Source: Selaginella tamariscina
Lineage: Eukaryota; Streptophyta; Lycopodiopsida; Selaginellales; Selaginellaceae
DNA length: 64,000 nt
Reading direction: 5' to 3'
Assembly: GCA_003024785.1 (NCBI GenBank)
Contig: PUQB01000332.1
Coordinates: 186,001-250,000, forward strand
Shown: positions 1 to 12,962 of the stretch, in pieces
Layout: the number at the start of each line of letters is the position of its first letter
How positions within the stretch are numbered: position 1 is the stretch's first letter
Translations under genes and position numbers: made by a program
Notes under the pieces: model-generated
Databases searched by the model: none
What the model was told of the DNA's origin: nothing
The model's input: only the letters and a program-made list of their open reading frames with translations

Positions 1-108
1 GATACCCAAGTGCACTAAACGGGCCTGTTTCCTACTCTACACACAATCGGTAAGTATCAACAGTCAAACCCCAAAGTAAAGGGTCGAGTCATAGTAAAAA
101 TTATGACA
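1..108 (-). repeat. LTR end fragment, Ty3/gypsy chromovirus family
   Basis: The first 108 bases are the reverse complement of the first part of the LTR found complete at 30608-31580. The shared stretch includes the terminal TGTCATA, the AT-rich hairpin and the block reading tttactttggggtttgac. The rest of this LTR lies to the left of the window, so a solo LTR and a whole minus-strand element cannot be told apart here. Confidence 0.85.
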
Positions 109-1867
109 TATGTTCTAGACAAGAGTGTTATAAAATAACATAATCAAATAAAAACAATTCATTAACACGACAATTACATAGTAAAAAATTTAATTTTATT
201 ATTCAATGAGTTAGGTAATTAAAGACCATAATGATATATTAACTTTCTTAAGAAAATGTATAAAGGATCCCATCATATCAACCATGCAAGAGACATTAAT
301 AGACTTTAATACCTATATTATTAATACCAAGTCTAGCAAGTCTCGAACAAATTTCAATATACTTGATCACATTGACAAAAATGCTCAATTAATAAAATGA
401 ATAATAAAGTTTATTTAATATATATTGATGACTGATGACTTCGACAAGATGAGGTTATGATATGTTACAAAAGGTGTGAAACATAAATAAAAAGTACAAT
501 TAATTGTAACTAATCATGTCCTCACAAAATACATCAAATCATCTTGGAATTAGAATTAAATATGATACTATTAGAGTCTAGGCTTTAAAATGGAGAAAAG
601 ACTTTTAAATTCATGTTGTAAGTGCATTATTGTTTCTTATGTAACTTGTAATACTTAAGCGGTTTATAAAAAAGTATAAATATTAAACATTGTTCATCCT
701 GACTAATGCATCATTTTAAAATTATAAATTTAAAATAGTAATGTTTATATGACCTACCAAGTTTTTACACTTTTATAAAAATATTATTGTAACATGATCA
801 CACTCTAATAGTGTTTCAATTTTATGCAAATAAACATGAAGACATTTAAAACCCTAAATACTAATAAATCATTTTTATTTAATGGTTGAATAATTTTCTT
901 AAAATGGTTTAAGTATTTGATAGTTTGCTTTAAATGGTTTAAGTGCCACTAAATGTTGAATTAAAAGATTAATTATATTTGTTTGCATTAACACATTTTC
1001 AAGGTCAATAATTAAAGTTGTTAATAATTCTTCTTTAACTTTCATATCCACAAGAAAAGTACTTGAGAGGAGTATTCAATTTAATATAATTAATGAACCA
1101 TCTTAAATATAAATATTGCACATTACTAAAAAAACATTACACCTTTTGAATCATATGTGGACAAGGAAACTTTTAAAACTATATGTAATTTCATTAAATT
1201 TACTTGTAAACCCTTATAAAAAAATACAATGCCTTAAATAATGGTGTATGCAAAACCAAACACACACTAATCAAATGTCAATTGCAAATAAACTTTCAAA
1301 ACTAATTTAAAATGCAATCTAACTAATAAATTAATCTTGCAATAACCTTATTATACATATGTTAAACTAAATTGCTAAACCTTATTATTGTTAGATTATA
1401 TGCAATTATTAAAAACATTATCTAAATTCTCAACCTTATTAAACATCCTCAGACAAACATCTACAATTTTGTTGGATCTTTAATATTATTTTATTATATA
1501 TCTTTCTCCAAACATATGGAAAACTCTTAAAATGCACATTCATTTATTAATTAATAATGTGTTTCAACAATCTTTAGATCAGTAAACCTTATTATTGTTG
1601 AATTATATGCAATTATTGAAAAAAAATTTATCCAAATGCTTAAACATCCTTTCAAAATACATGTAATGTTATTATATTATACATGCCCTTCCAAACATGT
1701 GGATAACTCTCAAAGTGCACATTCATCTACTAATTAACAGTGATAATGAACAATCACATCGAGATAATTTAACTAGTGGTAAAATATTATTTTCTAAAAC
1801 ATCTTGAAAAATTAATGGACAAAGTGTTAATCATAAGAAAGAAAAGCAAAAGACAAAGATGAAGAAA
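109..1867. other. AT-rich DNA, no gene seen
   Basis: About 1.76 kb of AT-rich sequence without a convincing reading frame. Two related stretches near 1370-1440 and 1585-1680 (both with 'aaaccttattattgtt' followed by 'atatgcaattatt') look like diverged copies of one repeat. Nothing else is recognised. Confidence 0.6.
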
Positions 1868-1871
1868 AAGA

Positions 1872-1905
1872 TTATGGCATGTCATATGTAACTGTGATTT
1901 TCCGG
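1872..1905 (+). repeat. left terminal inverted repeat and TSD
   Basis: Thirty-four bases identical to the reverse complement of 7719-7752. The flanking AAGA at 1868-1871 is repeated at 7753-7756. Just inside, the phrase aaaaacatgtcattttca occurs twice (about 1951-1968 and 1981-1998), a possible subterminal transposase-binding repeat. Confidence 0.9.
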
Positions 1906-2161
1906 CAGCCGATAAATTGAAAACCTATCACTTTCAACCACACGTGTCATAAAAACATGTCATTTTCATAATTAATTTCTAAAAACATGTCATTTTCACT
2001 GATTGTTTATGTTTGTTTAACATACAAAATATTTATAATTTAAATCATACATGGCATGCCCATGCATGGTCTTACAAACAGAATATTCTATATGCTCTGT
2101 TCTATGGTTGAGGGCTTCCGAAGTTGAGAAGATCTAGCTATGGTAGCATGATATAAAAACT

Positions 2162-3562
2162 ATGGCACATTTGCAAATTCCATACTTAGGTATGTTGCAA
2201 TACCTTTTGACAAGGAATAATTTCACCAATTTTGAAGAATTTACTGGATGGATACAAGCACGGTTGTGTGAGAGATATACCATGAAGGAAATTGCATCAG
2301 CTTTGGGTTGTTCTAAAATGCATCTCTATAGGATTTGTGGGAGCAGGGGCTGGCAAGGTGTGTTTATGAACAGTGTAGAGGAGATTGTCCACTTGATTCG
2401 GGAGTTTGTGTTGCTAGATGAGGCTGGGAGCAATTGGGGAATGGAGATGGTTATTGTAGCACTGCAAGATAGGGGTTTTCGTGTACCAAGAATAGCATTG
2501 ATGCGTGCGCTTCACATTATCAATAGTCCAGCAATGGAGAGAAGGAGACTAGAAGCAATTCGAAGACGTGTTTACATGGTCACTCGACCATTACATCTCA
2601 CACACTTAGACTGTAAGCACTTCTGTACCATTAGAATGCAAGTATTGTCATTACTTATGTATTATGTATAGCTTATTATCATTACTTATGTATTCTGTAT
2701 AGCTTATTGCAAGCTTGTGCCTTGGGGGATATACATTCATGCAATAATAGACGGTGGGACACATTATGCTTTGTCATCCATTATTTCTATAAACAGGAAC
2801 CAAGAGACTTTACACAATTGTTACGAGGACATGGTGAGAAAATTTGGTCGTCCGCAACTCATGCAAGCTGATTTTGCTGAAGACTTCAACTTAATCAAGG
2901 AAGATATGAACAGAACATGGGAAGCTCGACGCTTCATTAGAGGTTCCTCAACAAGGAATCAGGTCAGTCACTTTAGTTCTTATCCATTGTCCACACATGC
3001 TTGTGTGTGTTGTTTGCAGAGGATTGAGCACTTCTAGAGGTTCATTTATAAGAAAGTTGTATGGTATTTCAAGCGGTTGTTAGAGCTCATGGAGGATACA
3101 AGAGTGCTGGACATGTCAAGCTCTTGGCATAAGCAATTTTTATGGACGTCTTAATTCCAATTTTGGATGCTCGGTTAGCCCATTTCAAGCATGTATGGAA
3201 CCTACACAGGGTCCGGGCCTCTCGTAATGGAATGGACTTTCGTCAATCACATGTCCCTGCACATTTATTTCTTTCAACCAGAGGAACGGATGAATGGGTT
3301 TGTGTTCTCTCTCTCTCTCACACACACACAAGTCAATATAATGTTATATGTAGATTATAGTGACACACATCTCTCTCTCTCTCTCTCGTGCATGCACACA
3401 CACACACACAAACAAACAACCAGTAATGCAGTCTGTAATACTTTTCCTTGCAGCATCATATGCCCATACACATCTAAGGAAATTTGTCATATTCCTTGTG
3501 TGCGGATTGATGCACTCCCAGATGCACAACTTCCAGAAGAAATCAAAAATTGTAAGAGATAG
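2162..3562 (+). pseudogene. integrase-core (DDE-type) transposase, decayed
   Basis: The ATG at 2162 opens a 150-residue first exon with a helix-turn-helix-like stretch (EIASALGCSKMHLYRI, about residues 43-58). A GT-AG intron fits 2613-2702, giving HLDSYCKLVPWGIYIHAIIDG across the join; this is the first catalytic Asp block of the integrase-core family. The second Asp is in LMQADFAEDF. A second intron fits 2963-3020 and leads into RGSSTRNQ then RIEH, the family's catalytic Glu motif. Further recognisable sequence (LIPILDARLAHFKHVWNLHR) reaches 3297, and a possible last exon near 3453-3562 ends in ALPDAQLPEEI. The third exon has an in-frame stop just after RIEHF and a frame change near 3140, so this copy is probably dead. 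The role would be cutting and joining the transposon ends; the residue assignment is by pattern only. Confidence 0.7.
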
Positions 3563-4973
3563 AGCATTCACAATGAACTTCAATAATCTGGGTTTAGATT
3601 TAAAGTTTTCACTTCATCTAGACCTCACATTACAGTTGGCTACTTCTGTTGGTTTCAAGTTTGCATCATTTTGTTAAATGCCCCCCTTGGGCATATGCTG
3701 AGTTGACAACAAATGCATGTTTTACTCATCATATATTCCCTCTTTTGCAGGAATGCCATTACAAGATCATTTGCAACACTTTGCTTCATCGAATGATTTA
3801 CATCATTCAAACATTGCAGCGATTTTACTGCATACTTTGCAAAACATACATTGATTTTTGCAAATGCCATGTGGAGAAATGTGATGGTGCATGCTAGTTT
3901 GTGTTTTCTCAATTTAGAGTTCATGCCTCATGTGGTTTACAAGTTTCAGTCTCATAATGTCTTACATGTGCTTCCATTGAAGTATCATGTCCTCTTCTAT
4001 AGCTGAAGCATGTAGATTGATCTCAATGGTACCAAAGGCATTCAATAGCTCACCGACATTGATATTGAGAGTTGCTACATGCTTGTTTTGCTGTGCCATG
4101 GAGACTTGTGCTTAGGGTTATGAGTGTCCAAGTTTGACTGAGATCTAATCCGAGGTCAATGTTTTAAACAGAAAACTTTTATGTAATTTATTATGTTCCT
4201 TATTGATAATAATTTTTATTTTCATTTTAATTAATGGGTGGATATACCACTCTCTTAAAAAGACTAAGTATCTCTCATAATACTCCACAACTTCTCAAAA
4301 AGAAGTTTTGCTTAAAATCTCTCTCTACAAAAAGCTCACATTTTTAAAAAGCGCACTTTTCTCATTATATCTCCATACAGAAACATTTTAGCGATGTGCA
4401 TGTCATTTATAAACCTTTTCCTACCCACTTATAAGTTTTTAAAACTTTTTACAAATTACCAAAATAACCCTACTAGAATATTCCAAGAATATCCATATAT
4501 CCGGAATATTGCTTATCAAAAGCCATTCAAAAAGCTAGTCATTTAAGATTATAAAGAAGCTTTTTATAAGTATTAAGTATTTACAAATTATTCTAACAAT
4601 GTGCAATCATGCAAGACCCCAATGATCCTTCACCGTCAAGCAAACAACTACTTTGTTTCTCAAGTCCTCATCTGATAAGTAAACCTGGCTATGCACAAGC
4701 TCCTACTACATGTATGAGCGTTGGAAACCAATCACATCCAGTCCGTGTAGAGTCACTCTTTATCCACAGAACCTCCCTTCCCAAAAAAACTAGAGTCTGT
4801 GACAAATAAATGCAACCACCATAGGTCTTGGTGTTTCAAACTATAAACAACACGCTTGAATTGCTCCTCAGTCTCTTTAGGAAGTCCTCAAACACACACG
4901 ATGAAAGCCATCTCTGCTGGTCTATTACAGGTGAAGCTTAGAGACTATACTCGAGCACTCCTTCACCAAGTCC
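3563..4973. other. transposon interior between the two genes
   Basis: AT-rich interior of the TIR element lying between the 3' ends of its two convergent genes. It contains CT/CA microsatellite debris upstream (3305-3412). No convincing additional exon was found between about 3900 and 4850. Confidence 0.5.
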
Positions 4974-7355
4974 TCATAGAATGGATTCCAAACTATCCTT
5001 CTTCTTTGGGAACTTCTCCATGCTGCGAAGTATACAATGCTTGAATCCTTTCTCCAACTCAGCAACAACAACCTGGCATTCATCAAAGAGAACCATATGG
5101 CATACCTTTGCCATCACTCTTTCCACAGAGGCAAGGAAGGACGGACCTAGTTGCAAATGCAACAAGTGCATGGCATAGTCTGGAAACCTTGTCTCCAAGC
5201 ATGCCTCCTCAAGCTGCACCTTTTGCACATCCATGGGCAACTCTGACAACTTCCTGAGAAAGGATATAGCTGCATGTATGTCTGGCCTTATGCATTGTAA
5301 GTCATGCTCAAAAATGCCGCCATTTGCAAGTCTTGGATCATCCAAACCAGTATGTTCCCCAAACATATGCTCAAGGCAGCTTTGGTGCATGTGCGTGGAG
5401 CAGGCACATTATGTGTGAGGAGAAAAAAGAGCAGTAGCCCCATCATTTGAGCATCACGCTTTTCATCCATTGTGAAGTTGGAAAAGTGGAACCTCTTCGG
5501 GTGCCATATTCCAGAACGTCATCTCCCCCATAGTATCGATGCAAATGCTCGGCAGCTTGCAACCAAGCCAACTGCAATGCCCAGTAGTCGTCCACCATAA
5601 TCCTGTGTACACACTCAAAGATGATCCCACCTGGCACCTCCACCCCATATGTGATCTCCAACCTAGGGTACATGTCCTCTAGCACAAATTTGGACTTCAA
5701 TTGAGCAAACTCAAGTCCAGAAACAACTTCAAGGTCCACAGGCTTTCTGCTGCCCAACAATATCCCGATACGGTCCAGAAGTGCATGGTGAGTGAAGTGC
5801 TGTTGCAATGTGTCCCATGCATTATCCACAAGTGTCGCAGCTATAGATGCATTTGTCACCATTCTTGTGTTTGGATTGGCATTCTTGTTTAGAATGTCAA
5901 TGACTCCTTCAGGTCGATGTGTTCCATGTCGGGAATCCTGTTGAAGACTACAGCAAGTGAGGCAATATCCCCATTATATGGTGTACAAGTATCCACTTGT
6001 TGCAACACATCACTGAGCAGATGACAGTCTTCGCTATTTGCTGCTACTGAGGAGATTGCCATAGTTATGGATTCTCGCAGAATAAGCACCTTTGAGTTGT
6101 AGCTAAGCATGTCAGTCTTGCTCATCTCATATACAGAACTAAAGTGTGCAAGCCCCTTGGAATGTGAGCAAAAGTCACTCATACTCTCGAATCCACCACT
6201 CCTTTGCAGATAACCCATCCCCGAGATCTATCACTGGTTTGTGATGTGAGGTGGATGTGTTGCAAGCGGTGGTGTTGGAAGACACAATGTTGGAGGAGAC
6301 ATTGGGATAGATGAGTTGCGTGTAGAATTTGTTGTGACCGAAGCTTCAGCACTATCCCCTGTTACCGCATCAGATATGTTTTGTCTCATTATGGTATCTC
6401 CACTAGAGAACACATCTTCCTCTACTGACATATAACTCCTGGATAGGCATCACCATGTGTGTTGTTGATGTAGCTTCCCAACGTCCCAGCATGTGTTGTT
6501 GTGGCTTGCTCCTCAAGCTCCCTAGAGGATTCTAGCTTCCCAAGGGCTATACCAATACTCCGCTTGTACACATTTGTCTGACTTTGAGAGCACTAGTTAG
6601 CAGGGTCGTATATGTATATCACTGGAGAGGGTCCTAAAGTTGTCCTCGCATCTGGCATCACCAAAGATCCTGGAGTGTCTGCTTGCCACCAATGGCATGA
6701 CATGTTCAACAACCCCTTCTTCTGTGCGTCCTTGTCCTTGAATCTCTTCACCCAAAAGCCCATTTGCATTGTGTAAGGAGCAAGTTCAGGTTGTACCGAC
6801 ATCAACTGATTGATAATAATGGCTTGTGCATGCTCAGGTTTGGAGCCAATGCATTCCCCCAAGGCATGCTAGCAGGGAATTGAACAGGCACGTTCTCTAA
6901 AAGTTTTGTGTGTATTCTTCGTTCATTTCCATTGCAACATCGACCCTTCTCAATATGCCATTCAAGGGGAAGGGAGACATATCATGTCTCCATTTGCAAT
7001 GCTGGTTCATGCACCAACACATTCAACTGGCTTGAAGACCTTAGAAGAGAGCCTTCAGCAAAGGCAATGTCTTGCACAAGCGGGCCCAAGCTCGACAAGT
7101 TCCCCTAAAAATGGCCACATTAAACATTTATAGAAATGCATACAAAACTTCACTTACATGAGGTGCAATGAAAGTGTGAACATTTGCAATAGCTCCAAAT
7201 CCTTACTGTGGAGCAAGAGTAACCTGGCTTCGCTCCTCTAATTGCTTTTGGTTTCGCTGTGGCAATGGCGGCAACACATGAGAGGAACTACTGCAACTTG
7301 CCTTGCCTTTGCGATCTCCTCTTCCATTGCTGGCGTGATCTAATGTAGGAGTCAT
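4974..7355 (-). CDS. unrecognised multi-exon gene of the TIR transposon
   Basis: A series of long minus-strand open blocks runs from an ATG at 7355 down to a stop at 4974. The first exon (7355-7207) starts MTPTLDHASNG, has a Ser-rich stretch and ends at a good donor (gtaagg). Later blocks lie at about 6862-6593 (GFWVKRFKDKDAQKK), 6218-5889, 5862-5443 (VPGGIIFECVHRIMVDDYWALQLAWLQAAEH) and 5390-4974 (ending KKKDSLESIL). Middle exon joins are not resolved and some frame breaks are likely. The blocks are rich in Leu and in helix-forming residues, and no catalytic motif stands out. Because it shares the TIR element with the integrase-like gene and converges on it, it is probably a second transposon protein, such as a DNA-binding partner or accessory factor. 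I do not recognise the family. Confidence 0.5.
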
Positions 7356-7718
7356 CTTGCTGCAGAATAACAATGCGTTCGAAGGCAGCTTTGCATTTTC
7401 TTCCCATTCCTCAGACACATGCAAATGAAACCCTAAATGAATAGAGGTACCCTAATGGGGATTCTAGGACAATTCATTTCAAAAATTAATTCTTAAATAA
7501 AAAGGAATATTCCATCCCATTTCATTATTTGAACTGTTCATGTACATGTCATATACATGAAAAAAAAATAATAACAAAAAATTTAATAGACAGGTTTTTG
7601 TTTATGATAGTGACAGCTTTTTTCCGGTGATCATCACCCCTGGAAAAAAAATCATGTCCTTGTAAGTAACGTACTAACCAATAACGGATTGACACATGGC
7701 ATAGTGATTGACCGGCCA

Positions 7719-7752
7719 CCGGAAAATCACAGTTACATATGACATGCCATAA
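7719..7752 (-). repeat. right terminal inverted repeat and TSD
   Basis: Perfect inverted partner of 1872-1905. The similarity continues weakly inside the core repeat (GGCCGGT against AGCCGAT), as expected for transposon subterminal DNA. The AAGA copy follows at 7753-7756. Confidence 0.9.
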
Positions 7753-7864
7753 AAGATATTCGCGTTCTACAGAGCTTGATGTAACAACTGCTAGGATAAT
7801 TAAAATATATAAAAAGAAGTGTTACTTAACTTCTCCAAGATATAATTTTAAATTATGAGATGTA

Positions 7865-8102
7865 GGGTCGTTTCGCACCACACTTAGCAGTCAAATCCTT
7901 AAGCATAACCTTCGTTAATGCAGCCGGAAATATATAATACTGCTGGAAATATGTAATAAATAAAATTAAAGGACGCTAAGGGAGGGGAAGAGTCATTTAG
8001 CGTCCTTAACTTACCGTCCAGCATTATTTATTACATATTCCGGCTGCATTAATTAAGGCCATGCTTAAAGGTTTGACTGCTAAGTGTGGTGCGAAACGAC
8101 CC
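7865..8102. mobile_element. MITE-like foldback element (238 bp)
   Basis: The two halves are inverted copies over almost the whole length. The outer arms begin GGGTCGTTTCGCACCACACT and remain nearly identical for about 40 bases, then continue as a weaker palindrome through AATGCAGCCGGAA and GGACGCTAA to the centre near 7990. The flanks share GTA (7862-7864 and 8103-8105), a possible 3-bp target duplication. There is no coding capacity. A 3-bp duplication with GG termini would suit a PIF/Harbinger-type MITE, but the duplicated triplet is not the usual TWA, so the superfamily is left open. Confidence 0.8.
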
Positions 8103-8105
8103 GTA

Positions 8106-10677
8106 TTATATTTCTAGATTATATGCAGTCTCTCTGCCGTGTGACACACATGTGACATGTAGCAATGATACATAGAGGCTGGGTCTTTGGCCGTGTCACT
8201 ATGCAATACATATACACATGCATATACTATACACTCTGTAACATTTCAATTATTAAATGACATACTATTTAAATAAACATACTTTAGTTTTTCTTCATAT
8301 AGGATAATTTTAATATATATTTAAGTTAATACAATAATTTATATTTAGAAATACTATACACATAGTTGTAGTAAAGTAACACAATATAATTAATACCACA
8401 AACCCCCCTAGAAATCTTGTTTGCAATCCTTGTTACTCTCTACTGGTCTGTTTTCCAAATAATAGATTTGTTTATTTGGTTTTGACTTTGTTCAAAAATA
8501 GATTTTGATAATTAAAATGTCACAAAGATAAATAATTATAGAATATGAAACAATTCTTTAAACCAAATTAAATGAGGTTACTCAGTTTGTTTTTAAACTA
8601 AGCCAAAGCTAGTTATAAATAGCATAATTAAGAAGACCAGTAATATATGTTATATGACCTGACTCTCAAATGTAAGTATATCCCACACCGAAGTGTTAAC
8701 ACCAACACACGCACACGCACACGCACACGCATGTTCTATTATTATAAACATAATACTTCATCTTAAATGTTACTCTCACTCACTCACTCACTCACTCTCT
8801 CTCTCACACACACCCACCACATTTGTTATATATTTTAGTTACAAAATGTTAACGTTTGATTTGTTGCATAGGAAGATATCTAAAACATGCTTTATATTTT
8901 AAAATTACGTAGATTATATTATTTTATAAGCTGGCAATATCTATTCAAAGCCACAATTGAAATGTAGCACTTTATTATTATATGACATTAAAATATAATA
9001 ACGTTCAGCAAACTGGTTAAATAAATTTTAAATACATAATATGGATAAAATCCTTAATATTAATATTTGCTCTTATACTAAATAAATTTCTTGTGAATAA
9101 ACGTGAAGGTCGGTGTTGTATATATATGAACATCACACACTACTTTTTCTATGACAAAGTATTAAAAAACAAGATAAATATAGTATAAATAAATGAATTT
9201 ACCAATTTATTATAAGTTTGCTATATATAGTAAATTAATTTGCACATTATTAAAACTAGGAAAATTATTGAGAAGAATAGTATACGCATACGTTGTTCCT
9301 CCCTCCTGTTAAAACAAGAGACATTTATTTTTTTGATTTCAATAAAAGTTGATTAATGAAACACTTTATTATATATATAAGTTTGCTAATTAATAATAAA
9401 ATATTTGAGATACACAAATATATATATACACACACACACACACTAATGAAAAAAATTATTTACTTATATACTTAATGAGTTTCTTTTTCTTTTTTATTAT
9501 ATTTATTTTATAAGATAAATTCATGTATTTACGTTTCACACTTGGCATATACATACACTTATCTTAAATGTGAAAAGCTTTTTGGAAAAATAATTTTTGA
9601 GGTTAGGATTCCAATTTGGATGTCATAATTACCCCAAATGTTAAAGCATGCATTGTATAACAAAAGAGAAGAAAACTCATTAAGTATACAAATAAATGAA
9701 TTTTTTTGTTTATATATATATATATATATATAGTGTATCTCAATGGTGGTTTTATTAAATATTAGCAAAGTTAAATATAGAATAAAGTGTTAATTTTATT
9801 AAAATAAAAAATAAATGTCTTTTTTTTAATAAGCTTGGATATGTGCACATAAACTTATGTATAAAAATATATGCATTACTTCATTAATTAATTGTTTCAT
9901 TTGTACACATTTTTCTACGGAGTACGCTGCGTGTGTATGTATCTGTGTACAGATTTATCTCAATTTATATAAACACTGAAACTTATACAACTATAATGAA
10001 TTTTATTTATGATAATAATAACTACATACATACATCTGAGAATCATATTTATTGAACACAGTTTTATAAATATTATAATTAATAAAAAAAAAATTTATCC
10101 TGTAATATTTATAAAAGATGATATTAAATTGAACTCAAGCGCCTTATCAAACTCTTGGTTTTTAGGCTAATAAATATTTTATATTTAAAATGCAAAAATG
10201 TATATTATTAAACATTCGTAATTATATACAACATGACTAATATATATATAACGCAGAAATACTGATTTAATACAAAATAGAACACTTGCCCCTCCTAAAT
10301 TAACCATGGCCAAGGTTTAAAAATTCTGTGTATATGTTAATCCTATGTGACATCCATATTATGTTAATTAAATTAAACGTTAGATTGTTTAGATAACTTT
10401 AAAACTTTTTAATGTGAACTGTGCTTTGACTCTCCTTAATCAAAATTCTTGGTTCCGCCGGTTCCCATAACTCTATAATATTTTGGTTCACAGAAAATAT
10501 ATATTTAAGAATAATTTTTAGTTTTAGCTATATAAATCTTAAGAATTACCATATTTAGAGATATTGTAATAAAACATTAATGTCAAAGCTGTCCATTCAT
10601 ATATACATATTATAAAAATTTCATGTAATTCTAGTCTAAGTTTTTATTTATAAAGCATCTATCTCATTGTGTGAAAC
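8106..10677. other. AT-rich intergenic DNA with microsatellites
   Basis: No gene is visible. It holds CA and CT repeats at about 8696-8732 and 8772-8818, a TA/CA tract at 9420-9443 and a TA tract at 9713-9731. The 3' end of the minus-strand SHH gene begins at 10678. Confidence 0.6.
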
Positions 10678-10898
10678 TCACCATATAACATCCCCTATTA
10701 CTTCTGTGTCTAATTTTGTGCTTTGTTTATTTAGAATATTCCCAGACTCAAACTGTTTAAGCCGCAAGTCTGTTTCCGGCCTCCTACATACTTTCTTCAA
10801 AGAAACCACTTCCTATAATTTAACAGTTAAATGATTAATGAATAAGTTAGTAAATAAATATTTACGTCTGTAGCATACAATAAAAATATGACAGTCAA

Positions 10899-10934
<36 letters not shown>

Positions 10935-11324
10935 TACTTCAGGTGTTTGTGTATTTGTATGGATCTTCTATACTGATTTGCATCTACTAAATTTTATAAC
11001 TATTGAGATATATACAAATCTATATGACACACACAATATATGTATAAACATCTAACATATATGAGTATAATCATCATTATATATATCCAGATCCATGAAG
11101 TATATATACATATCCATATAAATACGCAGACACCTGGTGTGTGTATGCGCGTGCAAACCTCAAACTGGTCGTGGTCGTATCGAATCCAAAACCGGCACCT
11201 GCATCCTCGAGCATCGTGTCTCTTTCGAAGAACGTCTAATATCTTTGCATCATAATACAACGCATGTTCATCACCCTCCTGCAAAAGAACAGTGTGTGTG
11301 TTATATATATATATATATATATGT

Positions 11325-11357
<33 letters not shown>

Positions 11358-12922
11358 TTGGAATATTAGATGTAATGTAAGTTTATCGTTGTGTAAATAT
11401 AACTAGTACTTGAAAGCTGTCATACATACAATGTGAGTGTATTATACACACACCACACGCGCGTGCGTACACACACGTACTTGGTAGCAAAGAATACTAT
11501 CACCAGGATACAGAGCCAAGCACTCGAAGCCTTCACAAGCAAGTGATCTTTGACGAATACAATTTAATTCAACCCATTCCTCTGCATCTCGTCCTTGTGC
11601 AGAATAACTTACATAAATCTCCTGAAAAAACACAAACATAATGACATAAATAATGGTTATTAGTAAATGAACAAATGTTACTTACAATAGCGGCACTCGT
11701 AAACTTATGCCCGAGAAAGCTTTTACATCGTACCTGCAAACATCCACATGTACACATACGTAAGTCATGTACTTGTGTGCGTGTGTGTGATATATATGAT
11801 ATATATCAATAAAACGCACACATAAGTATACACACACACACATATCATACCAACTCCATCTCTGTTTTGAAAGAGCCTCAAATTGCAAGCCCTTCGCTCT
11901 TTCCACTGGAGTTTAGCATAAGTATTAACTATGCAAGATTATGCTAACTAATTATAAGATAATTAGCATTTACAGTTACATTGTGCATATACCACATCTA
12001 TATGTATGTACATATGCAGGTACATATATGTATCAATACAACTCACATAACAGTTGCTCAGCGTATGATGATACACCAACTTCTGTGTTTCTCTTTGATA
12101 ACCTATGTATCTTATTACGAAACCAGCTTTGGATCTGCAACAAATACATATGCATTATACTGTATATAATATACTATATTATAGATATAGCATATATAAA
12201 TTATTAAGAAAAGATTAAAACCTGTTTTTCCTGAACTGGGGCATGTCCTCCATTACGAGCAACACCATTACTGTAATCAGGCAAATAACGACCTTAATAT
12301 ATATATATATATATATATATGGGTATACACAGATACAGATTACACACGCTCAAGCACACCTGTGTGTTGTATTCTTTTTGAAATGGTTCTCTCTCTCTCT
12401 CTTTCACACTCACGCACGCACACACACACACACACACACACACAAAAGTAATCCTTACCTGAACTTTATAGCGAGATTTTCTATAACAGTCCGAGGTGGT
12501 GTTTTCCCACTGTAACGTGCTAATGTTTTTTCCAGTTCTGCAATCTGCTTAAACAAACAAAATGAATAACCGAGAAAATGTGTATATAGAACATAATCTA
12601 ACTGTAATAATGTAAACTTAAGTATGTATTCGTCGCATATATGTGGAATAGAATTGTACTACACACACGCAGATACATACACACGCACACATGCAGCGCG
12701 CGCACACACACAATACACACATATATACACTTTGGCTTGAAGTTTAAACTTAGTTTAATAAAACGTAAATGATTATGTATGTGTGTGTGTATTAACTTCT
12801 GATATATAAAAGTGTAAGTTTATTTAAATAAACATAGTGTATATTTACTAGTATGTATGTATGTATGGATACGTGCCTGTGTTTATTTATGAATATATAT
12901 GTGCATGCATACTTTATATCTT

Positions 12923-12962
<40 letters not shown>

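Larger units (their letters stand above)
1872..7752. mobile_element. TIR DNA transposon with integrase-like gene (about 5.9 kb)
   Basis: The ends are perfect 34-bp inverted repeats starting TTATGGCATGTCATATGT, at 1872-1905 and 7719-7752. They are flanked by a matching 4-bp direct repeat AAGA (1868-1871 and 7753-7756) that reads as a target-site duplication. Inside are two genes. A plus-strand gene at 2162 to about 3562 resembles DDE integrase-core transposases. A minus-strand multi-exon gene at about 4974-7355 is unrecognised. The termini do not match a superfamily I can name with confidence. IS3EU-like or Ginger-like elements are the nearest ideas because their transposases are integrase-like. 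No capsid, polymerase or protease gene is present, which argues against a Polinton. Confidence 0.82.

Noticed and set aside
1872-7752. Polinton/Maverick (integrase gene within TIRs)
   Set aside because: The element is only 5.9 kb, with 34-bp TIRs and a 4-bp duplication, and has no polymerase, protease, ATPase or capsid gene.
12243-12515. Plus-strand frame across SHH copy A introns
   Set aside because: It lies antisense to two well-supported exons, and most of it is CA and AT repeat.
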